Shown: piece by piece, positions 29,401 through 38,237 of the stretch | Layout of the letters: each line of letters starts with the position of its first letter | Numbering within the stretch: the stretch's first letter is position 1 | NCBI GenBank assembly: GCA_015069485.1 | Contig: SVIM01000006.1 | Span: 1 to 64,000 of the forward strand | Reading direction: 5' to 3' | Source: Clostridiales bacterium | GTDB lineage: Bacteria > Bacillota > Clostridia > Christensenellales > Borkfalkiaceae | DNA length: 64,000 nt | Program-made: the position numbers and the translations under genes | Notes under the pieces: model-generated | Seen by the model: the letters and a program-made list of their open reading frames with translations, nothing else | Database searches by the model: none | Told to the model about the DNA's origin: nothing

Positions 29401-30426
29401 TGAACCGGTTACGTCGTTTTTAATTTCGTCTAAAGCATAGCCTAATGCAATTTTGGTTGTAACCTTTGCAATAGGGAAGCCCGTTGCTTTGGAAGCAAGC
29501 GCGGAAGAACGGGAAACTCTGGGGTTAACTTCGATTACGGCGTATTCGAAGGAGTCGGGATGAAGCGCAAACTGACAGTTACAACCGCCTTCGATACCAA
29601 GCTCTGTAATAATATCTAAAGCAGCCGCTCTTAACATATTAAATTCTTTATCGGATAAAGTAACTGCAGGCGCAATAACGATAGAGTCGCCCGTGTGAAT
29701 ACCTACGGGGTCTAAATTTTCCATAGAGCAAACGGTTAAAACGTTGCCCTTGCTATCACGCAATACTTCAAATTCAATTTCCTTCCATCCGCCAATATAC
29801 TTTTCGATAAGCACCTGCGTGATGGGAGAAAGCAACAAGCCGTTGTGAGCGATTAAGCGAAGCTCTTCTTCATTATACGCTACGCCGCCACCTGCGCCAC
29901 CAAGAGTATATGCAGGGCGAACGATTACGGGGTAGCCACCGATTTTTTCGGCAACGGCAACGCACTCGTCAACGGTGTAAGCGATATCGGAAGGAACGAC
30001 GGGCTGATTAATTTTTTCCATCGTCTGCTTAAAGAGCTCTCTATCTTCTGCTCTATCAATGGAATCTACGTTAACGCCGATTAACTTTACACCCCACTCG
30101 TCCAAAAAGCCTTCTTTTGCAAGCTGACAACCTAAGGTTAAACCGGTTTGTCCGCCCAAGGAAGCCAATAAGCTGTCGGGGCGTTCCTTAATAATAATTC
30201 TTTTTAATGTGTCAACGGTTAAAGGTTCAAGATAAATTTCATCTGCAAGAGCCTTATCCGTCATTATGGTTGCGGGGTTACAGTTGCAAAGAACAACGTT
30301 TACGCCTGCTTCCTTTAAAACGCGACACGCTTGAGTACCCGCATAGTCAAACTCTGCCGCCTGACCAATTACGATAGGGCCGGAACCTATTACGAGTACT
30401 TTTTTAATATCTTCTCTCTTAGGCAT
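26401..30426 (-). CDS. carB: Carbamoyl-phosphate synthase large subunit CarB fused to a C-terminal DapF (diaminopimelate epimerase)-family domain
   Basis: Residues 1 to about 1067 are canonical CarB ([75 protein letters not shown], MGS-like domain). It continues in frame into [19 protein letters not shown]...[14 protein letters not shown]...[26 protein letters not shown]...VGNSHCVIF...[16 protein letters not shown]. Confidence 0.95.
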   Translation of the reverse strand: [1341 protein letters not shown]

Positions 30427-30427
30427 A

Positions 30428-31498
30428 TTATTTAACCTCCTTTATCTCTTTTACGAAGTTATCGTAAAGGATAGTCGTATCACGAGCGTCACAGCATACG
30501 CCGGGATAGAACTGTACGGTTACTGCATTTACGCTTTCGTATTTGCAACCTTCGCAAGAATTATCGTTTACGTTTACGAAGGTTACCTCGCCAACCTTTT
30601 CAATGCTTGAAGAAACTACTTCATAGCCGTGATTTTGCGAGGTTATATAAACCTTACCGGTTGCAATTTCTTTTACGGGTTGATTGCCACCCCTGTGGCC
30701 AACCTTCATTTTTTGAGTTTTACCGCCCATTGCAAGCGCAAAGAGCTGATGGCCTAAACCAATACCGAAAATGGGAAGCTTGCCGCAAAGCTTTTTAATT
30801 TCTTCTACAATTCCGTTATTTTCTGCAGGATTGCCAGGGCCGTCGGAAAGAACAACGCCCTTAACGCCTAAATCTAATATTTCTTCTGCGGTATAGCTTG
30901 CGGGAACTTTAATAACGCACAAATTGCGGGAAACGAGCGCATTTACAACGCTTGCCTTTACGCCAAAGTCCCAAACGGCAACCTTTTCACCTTCGGGATT
31001 ACCCAAATATTCTATTTTTTCACAAGTTACGGCTTTTACGGCGTTTTCGATTTTATAGTTATTTAATAACGATAAATCCTTTAAGGGCTTAGAGGTTATT
31101 GCAGCGTTCATAACGCCGAATTCCCTTATATTCTTAGTTAATTCACGCGTATCAATGCCGTAAATACCGATAATATTGTGCTCCTTAAGATAATCTTCTA
31201 ACTTACCTTCGCATCTGAAATTAGAAGGGCTGTCACATTTTTCCCTAACGATATAAGCGGAAAGCCAGTTTTTATTGCTTTCTGCGTGTTCGGATACAAT
31301 GCCGAAGTTACCAATTGCAGGGAAAGCGTGCGCTACGATTTGTCCAAAGTTGCAAGGGTCGGTAAGCGTTCCAAGATAGCCCGTAATGCCCGTAGTGGTA
31401 AATACAATTTCACCAACCGTATCACCCTTAGCCCCGAAACGGTAACCAACGAAAGTTTTGCCGTTTTGTAACGTCAAATAAACTTTTGCTTTTTCCAT
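30428..31498 (-). CDS. carA: Carbamoyl-phosphate synthase small subunit CarA with apparently inactive glutaminase site
   Basis: CarA N-domain (GEIVFTTTGITGYLGTLTDPCNFGQIV, GIDTRELT) and GAT domain (LSDGPGNP, GHRGGNQPV, ITSQNHGYEV). The nucleophile motif is GIGLGHQ and the His/Glu motif is QFYPG. Confidence 0.94.
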   Translation of the reverse strand: MEKAKVYLTLQNGKTFVGYRFGAKGDTVGEIVFTTTGITGYLGTLTDPCNFGQIVAHAFPAIGNFGIVSEHAESNKNWLSAYIVREKCDSPSNFRCEGKLEDYLKEHNIIGIYGIDTRELTKNIREFGVMNAAITSKPLKDLSLLNNYKIENAVKAVTCEKIEYLGNPEGEKVAVWDFGVKASVVNALVSRNLCVIKVPASYTAEEILDLGVKGVVLSDGPGNPAENNGIVEEIKKLCGKLPIFGIGLGHQLFALAMGGKTQKMKVGHRGGNQPVKEIATGKVYITSQNHGYEVVSSSIEKVGEVTFVNVNDNSCEGCKYESVNAVTVQFYPGVCCDARDTTILYDNFVKEIKEVK

Positions 31499-31519
31499 AG
31501 TATTTTTACCTCGTCGAGT

Positions 31520-32425
31520 TTAGTTTTTTAAAAGTTTTACAAGTACTGCCTTTTGAGCGTGCAATCTGTTTTCTGCTTCTTCAAAAATTTCGGATGCGTG
31601 TTCTTCAAAAACCTCGTCCGTAATTTCTTCTCCCCTGTGTGCAGGTAAGCAGTGCAATACCATTACGTCGCTTTTTGCAACTGAAAGGTATTGTTTATTA
31701 ACCTGGAAACCGGCAAACGCCTGTTCCCTTTTTTGCTTTTCTCCTTCTTGTCCCATAGAAGCCCAAACGTCGGTATAAACCACGTCCGCATCCTTAACTG
31801 CTTCTTCTACGCAAGAGGTTATAGTAAAATCTCCGTTTTCCTTTGCCCATTTAATAAGCTCTGCATCAGGCTCGTAGCCTTCGGGACAAGCGATCGCAAA
31901 CGACATACCCATTTTTATTGCGCCAACTATTAAGCTGTTAGCCATATTGTTGCCGTCGCCAACGAAAGCCATTTTTAAACCCCTAAAGCTACCCTTAACT
32001 TCTCTAATAGTCATAAGGTCGGCAAGAACCTGGCAAGGATGAGCGTAGTCGGTTAAGCCGTTTATGATGGGAATTGAGCCGTATTTAGCTAAATCTTCCA
32101 CCTCTTGCTGGGCAAAGGTTCTTATCATAATCGCATCAAGATAGCGGGATAAAACCCTTGCCGTATCTTGAACGGGCTCTCCTCTGCCTATCTGCAAATC
32201 GTTGCTCGATAAAAATAAGGGATAACCGCCAAGCTCGTACATACCTACTTCAAACGATACTCTCGTTCTAGTGGACGCCTTTTGGAATATCATACCAAGC
32301 TTTTTGCCCTTTAAATAATCCTTATGTATACCGTTTTTTCTTTCGTATTTAAGTTGATCTGCAAGATTTAAAATAGATAAGATTTCATCCTTAGTTAAAT
32401 CTGATAATTTTAATAAATGCTTCAT
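31520..32425 (-). CDS. argF: Ornithine carbamoyltransferase
   Basis: KASTRTRVSFE, HPCQVLADL, HCLPAHRGEE. Confidence 0.95.
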   Translation of the reverse strand: MKHLLKLSDLTKDEILSILNLADQLKYERKNGIHKDYLKGKKLGMIFQKASTRTRVSFEVGMYELGGYPLFLSSNDLQIGRGEPVQDTARVLSRYLDAIMIRTFAQQEVEDLAKYGSIPIINGLTDYAHPCQVLADLMTIREVKGSFRGLKMAFVGDGNNMANSLIVGAIKMGMSFAIACPEGYEPDAELIKWAKENGDFTITSCVEEAVKDADVVYTDVWASMGQEGEKQKREQAFAGFQVNKQYLSVAKSDVMVLHCLPAHRGEEITDEVFEEHASEIFEEAENRLHAQKAVLVKLLKN

Positions 32426-33588
32426 TGCCCAATAACCTCGTTTAATATTCTAATCGCCACGTCCATTTCGGTTTTATTAATTATTAGCGGTGGCAACAAT
32501 CTTACTTTTTGATGCGCGGTAAGCACGACAAGCCCTCGCTTTAAGCATTGTTCGGCAATCTCTTTAGCGTTTTTATCCGTTTCAATGCCTATCATAAGCC
32601 CCATACCGCTTACGCTTTTTACATTTTTAATTCTTTCTATATGCGCTTTTAAATATGCGCCCTTTCCCTGTACTTCCAGCAAAAGATGATCGTTTAACCT
32701 TTCGATAACGCTTATTGCACCTGCGCAAGCAACTGGATTGCCACCGAAGGTAGAGCCGTGATCACCGTAGGTTAAAGTGTTTTCACATTTTTCAAACATC
32801 ATACACGCGCCTATTGGAAGCCCATTACCTAAGCCCTTTGCGGTAGTTACGATATCAGGGGAAATATCAAAGCCTTGGTATGCATATAAATAGCCCGTTC
32901 TGCCGTTACCTGTTTGAACCTCGTCAATGATAAGTAAAATATCTCTTTCTTTACAGAATTTTTCTACCTGCTTTACGAATTCTTTATCCAAAGCGTTAAC
33001 TCCGCTTTCACCTTGAATAAGCTCCATCATAACGGCACAGGTTTTATCGGTGTATTGCTTCCAAATTCCGTCCATAGTTGCTTCGGCATATTTAAAGCCT
33101 TGCAAAAACGGATTAAAGTGCTTATGAAAGTTAGGTTGCCCCGTTGCAGTCAAGGTTGCCATTGTTCTTCCGTGGAAGGAATTTTTTAAAGTTATTATTT
33201 CGTATCTTTGTTCACCGTAGCGGGAAGAGGAATATTTACGCGCAGTTTTTATAGCGCACTCGTTTGCCTCTGCTCCACTATTTGCAAAAAAAATTTTTTT
33301 TGCGTTCGTTTTTTCGCATAACAGCTTTGCAAGCTCTGCTTGAGGCTTACTGTAATAAAGGTTGCATACGTGTTGGATTTGATTAATTTGGTTTATAACC
33401 GCATTTTTCCAAGCTTCGTCGTTAACGCCGAAAGCGTTTACGCCTATACCAGTGGCGCAATCTATATATTCTTTTCCGTTAATATCTATTAAAGTGCTAC
33501 CTTTGCCACCGACAAACGCTACGCCATAGCGCGCGTATGTATTTGCAATATTACTTTTATCGCACTCAAAAAGGGTATTTTCGTTCAT
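32422..33588 (-). CDS. argD: Acetylornithine aminotransferase
   Basis: FANSGAEANECAIK, FHGRTMATL, DEVQTGNGRTG, TTAKGLGNGLPIGA. The likely start is MNENTLFECD at 33588. Confidence 0.94.
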   Translation of the reverse strand: MNENTLFECDKSNIANTYARYGVAFVGGKGSTLIDINGKEYIDCATGIGVNAFGVNDEAWKNAVINQINQIQHVCNLYYSKPQAELAKLLCEKTNAKKIFFANSGAEANECAIKTARKYSSSRYGEQRYEIITLKNSFHGRTMATLTATGQPNFHKHFNPFLQGFKYAEATMDGIWKQYTDKTCAVMMELIQGESGVNALDKEFVKQVEKFCKERDILLIIDEVQTGNGRTGYLYAYQGFDISPDIVTTAKGLGNGLPIGACMMFEKCENTLTYGDHGSTFGGNPVACAGAISVIERLNDHLLLEVQGKGAYLKAHIERIKNVKSVSGMGLMIGIETDKNAKEIAEQCLKRGLVVLTAHQKVRLLPPLIINKTEMDVAIRILNEVIGQ

Positions 33589-33673
33589 TATTTCTCCTGC
33601 TTGGCGCTTAATAAGCAAATTTTTTTGCAGATTACGCGCATTAAAATAAAGACTGATTTAAAAAATAAACCAG

Positions 33674-34522
33674 TCAATTATAAAACATTGTCCCACTGCC
33701 TTCGTCGGACAATATTTCAATTAAAATAGAATGATATACTCTACCGTCGGTTATAAACACCTTTTTTACCCCACGGCGAATTGCATCCTTACAACATTCA
33801 ATTTTAGGAATCATACCACCAGAAATTATGCCCTGCTTAATAAGGCCGGGGATTTCTGAGATTTGTACTTTTCTAATTAAACTATCCTCGTTAGAGCAAT
33901 CCTCTAACAAGCCCTTAATATCAGACATTAAAATTAAACTTTCAGCGTCTAACCCACCTGCGATTGCAGAAGCTGCAGTATCTGCGTTTACATTATAAAC
34001 GTTACCTTCGTCGTCGTAACCCACGGTGGAAATTACGGGAATATAGCCCATACTTAAAATATCGGAAACGATTTTTACGTCAATGGCAACGATTTTACCA
34101 ACGAAGCCCAAAGCTTCGTCTTGCTTTTCGCATTTTATCATGTGTCCGTCTTGACCGCAAATACCAATAGCCTTACCTTCGTTGCGTTCGATAGAATCGA
34201 CCAAGGATTTATTAACCTTGCCAGCCAAAACCATACGAACAACTTGCGCCGTTTCAGCGTCGGTATAACGAAGTCCGTTTACGAATTTGGTTTGCATGCC
34301 CATTGCTTTAATGGTTTCGGAAATTTCGGGACCGCCACCGTGAACAAGAACAACCTTAATTCCCAAATTTTGTAAAACGACTAAATCACGCATAACTGAC
34401 GATTTAATATTTTCGTCAATCATTGCGTTTCCGCCGTACTTTACTACGAGAATTTTATTAAAATATTTTTTAATGTGAGGCAACGCCTCAACCAAAAATT
34501 TTGCCTGTTTTTGCTTGTCCAT
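33674..34522 (-). CDS. argB: Acetylglutamate kinase
   Basis: VVKYGGNAM, VHGGGPEI, NADTAASAIAGGL. Confidence 0.96.
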   Translation of the reverse strand: MDKQKQAKFLVEALPHIKKYFNKILVVKYGGNAMIDENIKSSVMRDLVVLQNLGIKVVLVHGGGPEISETIKAMGMQTKFVNGLRYTDAETAQVVRMVLAGKVNKSLVDSIERNEGKAIGICGQDGHMIKCEKQDEALGFVGKIVAIDVKIVSDILSMGYIPVISTVGYDDEGNVYNVNADTAASAIAGGLDAESLILMSDIKGLLEDCSNEDSLIRKVQISEIPGLIKQGIISGGMIPKIECCKDAIRRGVKKVFITDGRVYHSILIEILSDEGSGTMFYN

Positions 34523-35736
34523 TAAGTTCTGTAATCTCCGTTTATTTTAACGTAATCGTATGTTAAATCGCAACCCCACGCCGAGGCTTTGCACTTTCCG
34601 ATTTTTAAATTTATATTTACCTGTACTTCGTCTTCACTAAGTACCTTTTTTGCGTGTTCTTCGCTAAATTCTATTCCGTAGCCGTCTTTGCAAACTTCTA
34701 ATACGCCGGCTTTTGACTTAAAGGATACGTCAACCCTTTCTACTTCAACTTCTTCGCCGGAATAGCCTATTGCACATAAAACCCTACCCCAGTTTGCGTC
34801 TGCGCCAAACATAGCCGCCTTGAACAGAGATGATTTTATAACCGTTTTAGCTACGCCCCTTGCCATTTTTACGGACTTTGCGCCAAATACGTTACACTCT
34901 ATAAGCTTAGTTGCGCCTTCGCCGTCCTTTGCAATCATTTTAGAAAGCTTTACCGTACAATAGTTTAACGCCTTGGCAAACGCTTTATAATCTGCGTTTA
35001 CTTCTTCTATAATTTTATTTTGAGCCAAGCCGTTGCAAAGTATTACGCAAGTATCGTTAGTCGATTGGTCACCGTCAACACTTACCATATTAAAGGAGCT
35101 TTTAACGTCGTTAGAAAGCGCCTTTTGAAGCATTTTGGGTGAAATTGCAACGTCAGAGGTTATAAATATAAGATTTGTTGCCATGTTGGGACAAACCATA
35201 CCTACACCCTTTGCAATTGCGCCGATTTTACATTCCCTTCCGCCTAGCGTAAATTTTACCGCTACGCTTTTAGCAATCGTATCCGTGGTCATAATAGCTT
35301 CGGCTGCCGATTTGCTATCGTCGCCTAAAAGTGAATAAAGCTGGTCGATATGCTCTTCCATAGGGGCAATATTTAAAGGTTGACCTATAACGCCCGTAGA
35401 AGCAACTAATACGTCGTTTGCCTTAATTTTGCTAACCCTTTCCACCATTTGGCACATTTTTTCGGCAATTTCAATGCCGTTTTTGTTGCAGGTATTTGCG
35501 TTACCGCTATTGCAAACTATTGCTTGCGCATAACCGCTTTTAAGATGTTCTTTGCATAAAATTACGGGCGCGCCCTTAACTAAATTTTGTGTAAAAACAC
35601 CTGCCGCAGAAGCGTTAACCTCGCTAACTATTAATGCAAAATCCTTTTTAGCTTTATTTTTTCTTATTCCGCAATGCACTCCCGAGGCTTTAAAGCCCTT
35701 GGGGGCGCACACTCCGCCTTGTATTTCTTTTATCAT
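34522..35736 (-). CDS. argJ: Bifunctional glutamate N-acetyltransferase / amino-acid acetyltransferase ArgJ
   Basis: GVGMVCPNMATNLIF processing site, FGADANWGRVLCAIGYSG. Confidence 0.95.
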   Translation of the reverse strand: MIKEIQGGVCAPKGFKASGVHCGIRKNKAKKDFALIVSEVNASAAGVFTQNLVKGAPVILCKEHLKSGYAQAIVCNSGNANTCNKNGIEIAEKMCQMVERVSKIKANDVLVASTGVIGQPLNIAPMEEHIDQLYSLLGDDSKSAAEAIMTTDTIAKSVAVKFTLGGRECKIGAIAKGVGMVCPNMATNLIFITSDVAISPKMLQKALSNDVKSSFNMVSVDGDQSTNDTCVILCNGLAQNKIIEEVNADYKAFAKALNYCTVKLSKMIAKDGEGATKLIECNVFGAKSVKMARGVAKTVIKSSLFKAAMFGADANWGRVLCAIGYSGEEVEVERVDVSFKSKAGVLEVCKDGYGIEFSEEHAKKVLSEDEVQVNINLKIGKCKASAWGCDLTYDYVKINGDYRT

Positions 35737-35750
35737 TTCTTTTTTCCTAT

Positions 35751-36686
35751 TTATATCAAAGAAACCGTTTCGTCTAGCCCAAGCATTATATTCATATTTT
35801 GAACTGCCGCGCCCGAAGCACCCTTTCCTAAATTATCGAATACGGATGCCAAAAAGATTCTATCTTCGTTACCGCTTAAATAAATTTTTAAGTTATTAGT
35901 ACCCGATAGCTCGTTTGCGGGAATAAATGCCGGGGTATCTTCTTCAGTTGCAACTGATATAAAATTACTACCTTGGTAATATTCCGTTAAAAATTTACGC
36001 AAATCCTGTACGGAATATTTTTTGTTTAATAATCTAGTATATAAAGGAACGGTTACGCACATCCCGCAATAAAAATCGCAAATTATGGGATTAAAAATGG
36101 GTTTTTGGCTTAAACCGCACTCGTTTACCATTTCGGGAAGATGCTTGTGATTTAAGGTTATTGCGTACTGTCTGGGCGAAGAAAGGGCAGCTTCCCTATC
36201 TTCTGCCTGATAAACGGCAATCGTTTTTTTGCCTGCGCCCGAATAACCCGTAATTGAGTGCGCTACGAAAGGGTAATCGGCGGGAATAATACCTGCCTTA
36301 ACCAAGGGAGCAACCGTAGAGATAAATCCTGTTGCGTGGCAGCCGGGGTTTGCTACCCTTTTTGCGTTTGCAATTTGTTCCCTTCTTTTACCTGAAAGCT
36401 CGGGAAGGCCGTAAACCCAGTCGCTATTAGTTCTATGCGCGGTGGACGCGTCTATAACCTTTACCTTGTTGTTAACGTCAATTAAAGAAACCGATTCTTT
36501 TGCCGCTTCGTCGGGCAAGCACAAAAAGGCGACGTCTGCAGAATTTAAGCAATCCCTACGCGCGTTTTTATCCTTTCTTAATTCTTCGGGCAAAGTTATT
36601 ATATTAACGTCGCTTCTTTTGCCTAACCTATCAAAAATTTGTAACCCGGTAGTTCCTTCTTTACCATCGATAAATATATTATACAT
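35751..36686 (-). CDS. argC: N-acetyl-gamma-glutamyl-phosphate reductase (type 2)
   Basis: DGKEGTTGLQI, ANPGCHATGFISTVAPL, SITGYSGAGKK. Confidence 0.94.
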   Translation of the reverse strand: MYNIFIDGKEGTTGLQIFDRLGKRSDVNIITLPEELRKDKNARRDCLNSADVAFLCLPDEAAKESVSLIDVNNKVKVIDASTAHRTNSDWVYGLPELSGKRREQIANAKRVANPGCHATGFISTVAPLVKAGIIPADYPFVAHSITGYSGAGKKTIAVYQAEDREAALSSPRQYAITLNHKHLPEMVNECGLSQKPIFNPIICDFYCGMCVTVPLYTRLLNKKYSVQDLRKFLTEYYQGSNFISVATEEDTPAFIPANELSGTNNLKIYLSGNEDRIFLASVFDNLGKGASGAAVQNMNIMLGLDETVSLI

Positions 36687-37906
36687 TATTTAAGTTTTTT
36701 GCTATCGAGCAACGCTTTAACCTTGATGGGTAAACCGAAAAGGTTGATAAAGCCCTGTGAATCCATTTGGTCGTAGCAATCGTCTTCGCCAAAGGTTGCG
36801 ATATCTTCGCTATATAAGGAATAGGGCGAAGTAATGCCTGCGGGAATAATATTACCCTTGTAAATTTTAAGCTTAACGTCACCGGTTACCGTTTGCTGAG
36901 TTTTTTCAACGAAGGCGTCTAACGCTTCCCTTAAAGGAGTAAACCATTGACCGTCGTAAACGATTTCACCGTACTTAATTGCAATAATTTGCTTGTAGTG
37001 CTGGGTAGCCTTGTCAAGACAAATAGATTCTAAAAGCTCGTGCGCGGTGTATAAAATAGTACCGCCGGGGGTTTCGTATACGCCCCTAGACTTCATACCA
37101 ACAAGGCGGTTTTCTACCATATCGATAAGTCCTACACCGTTTTCTCCGCCGATTTTATTAAGCTTTTCAATTAAAGCAACGCTTTCTAATTCTTCTCCGT
37201 CGATTGCGGTGGGCACACCCTTTTCAAAATGAATAGTTAAGTAGGTTGCCTTATCGGGAGCGTTCCAAGGGGAAACGCCAAGTTCCAAAATTTTGTCGTA
37301 ATTAGGTTCGTTTGCAGGGTCTTCCAAATCTAAACCTTCGTGAGATAAGTGCCAAAGGTTTTTATCTTTGGAATAGTTGGTTTCTCTGCTAATTTTTAAG
37401 GGAATATTGTGCTTTTCAGCGTATTCAATTTCGTCGTCACGGCTTTTAAATTCCCAAATTCTCCAAGGTGCGATAATTTTCATTTCAGGCGCAAAAGCCT
37501 TGATGGAAAGTTCAAATCTAACTTGGTCGTTGCCCTTACCGGTACAGCCGTGGCAAATTGCGTCTGCGCCTTCAGCCTTTGCAATTTCTACTATTCTTTT
37601 TGCAATAACAGGTCTTGCAAAAGAAGTACCTAAAAGGTATTTATTTTCGTAAACTGCGCCCGCCTTCATAGTGGGGTAAATATAGTCTTCAATAAATTCC
37701 TTTTTTAAGTCTTCGATATAAAGTTTTGATGCGCCAGTTTTTAACGCCTTTTCTTCCAAGCCTTCAAGTTCAGTAGTTTGACCTACGTCGCCAGAAACGG
37801 CAATAACTTCGCAGTTATCGTAATTTTCCTTAAGCCAAGGAATAATAATTGAAGTATCTAACCCGCCAGAATAAGCAAGCACTACTTTTTTAATTTTCTT
37901 TTCCAT
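36686..37906 (-). CDS. argG: Argininosuccinate synthase
   Basis: [36 protein letters not shown]. Confidence 0.97.
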   Translation of the reverse strand: MEKKIKKVVLAYSGGLDTSIIIPWLKENYDNCEVIAVSGDVGQTTELEGLEEKALKTGASKLYIEDLKKEFIEDYIYPTMKAGAVYENKYLLGTSFARPVIAKRIVEIAKAEGADAICHGCTGKGNDQVRFELSIKAFAPEMKIIAPWRIWEFKSRDDEIEYAEKHNIPLKISRETNYSKDKNLWHLSHEGLDLEDPANEPNYDKILELGVSPWNAPDKATYLTIHFEKGVPTAIDGEELESVALIEKLNKIGGENGVGLIDMVENRLVGMKSRGVYETPGGTILYTAHELLESICLDKATQHYKQIIAIKYGEIVYDGQWFTPLREALDAFVEKTQQTVTGDVKLKIYKGNIIPAGITSPYSLYSEDIATFGEDDCYDQMDSQGFINLFGLPIKVKALLDSKKLK

Positions 37907-37962
37907 ATATATAATCTCACTTAAAATTTTTATATAAATTAGTAAAATCCTAAATCTTTGAA

Positions 37963-37991
37963 ATTATACACCATATAAAAAATCAAGTCAA
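37963..37991 (-). promoter_or_regulatory. Sigma-A-type promoter of the arg/car operon
   Basis: Minus strand TTGACT - 17 nt - TATAAT, about 60 nt upstream of argG. Confidence 0.75.
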
Positions 37992-37995
37992 GTAA

Positions 37996-38013
37996 ATGAA
38001 TATTTAATTAATA
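37996..38013. promoter_or_regulatory. Possible ARG-box-like (ArgR) operator upstream of argG
   Basis: AATGAATATTTAATTAAT next to the -35; about 12/18 positions match a CATGAATAAAAATTCAAG-like ARG box by eye. Confidence 0.3.
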
Positions 38014-38237
38014 AAAAAATAGCGAAAGATTACTATAAGTAATCCCCCGCCGATTTTTATTTAGTATTTAATCATCTCGTATATTAATTTTTACAATAAA
38101 GCTTTTTAAAAAATTATATTCCTCTCCTCTACTATTTCCTCAATTTTTAATAATTGTCCTCTTAAAATAAACACCAAACTACGTACGCAATTTTTCTGTT
38201 AGTAAAATATTTACTCTTCATATTTTTTCTCCTTATA

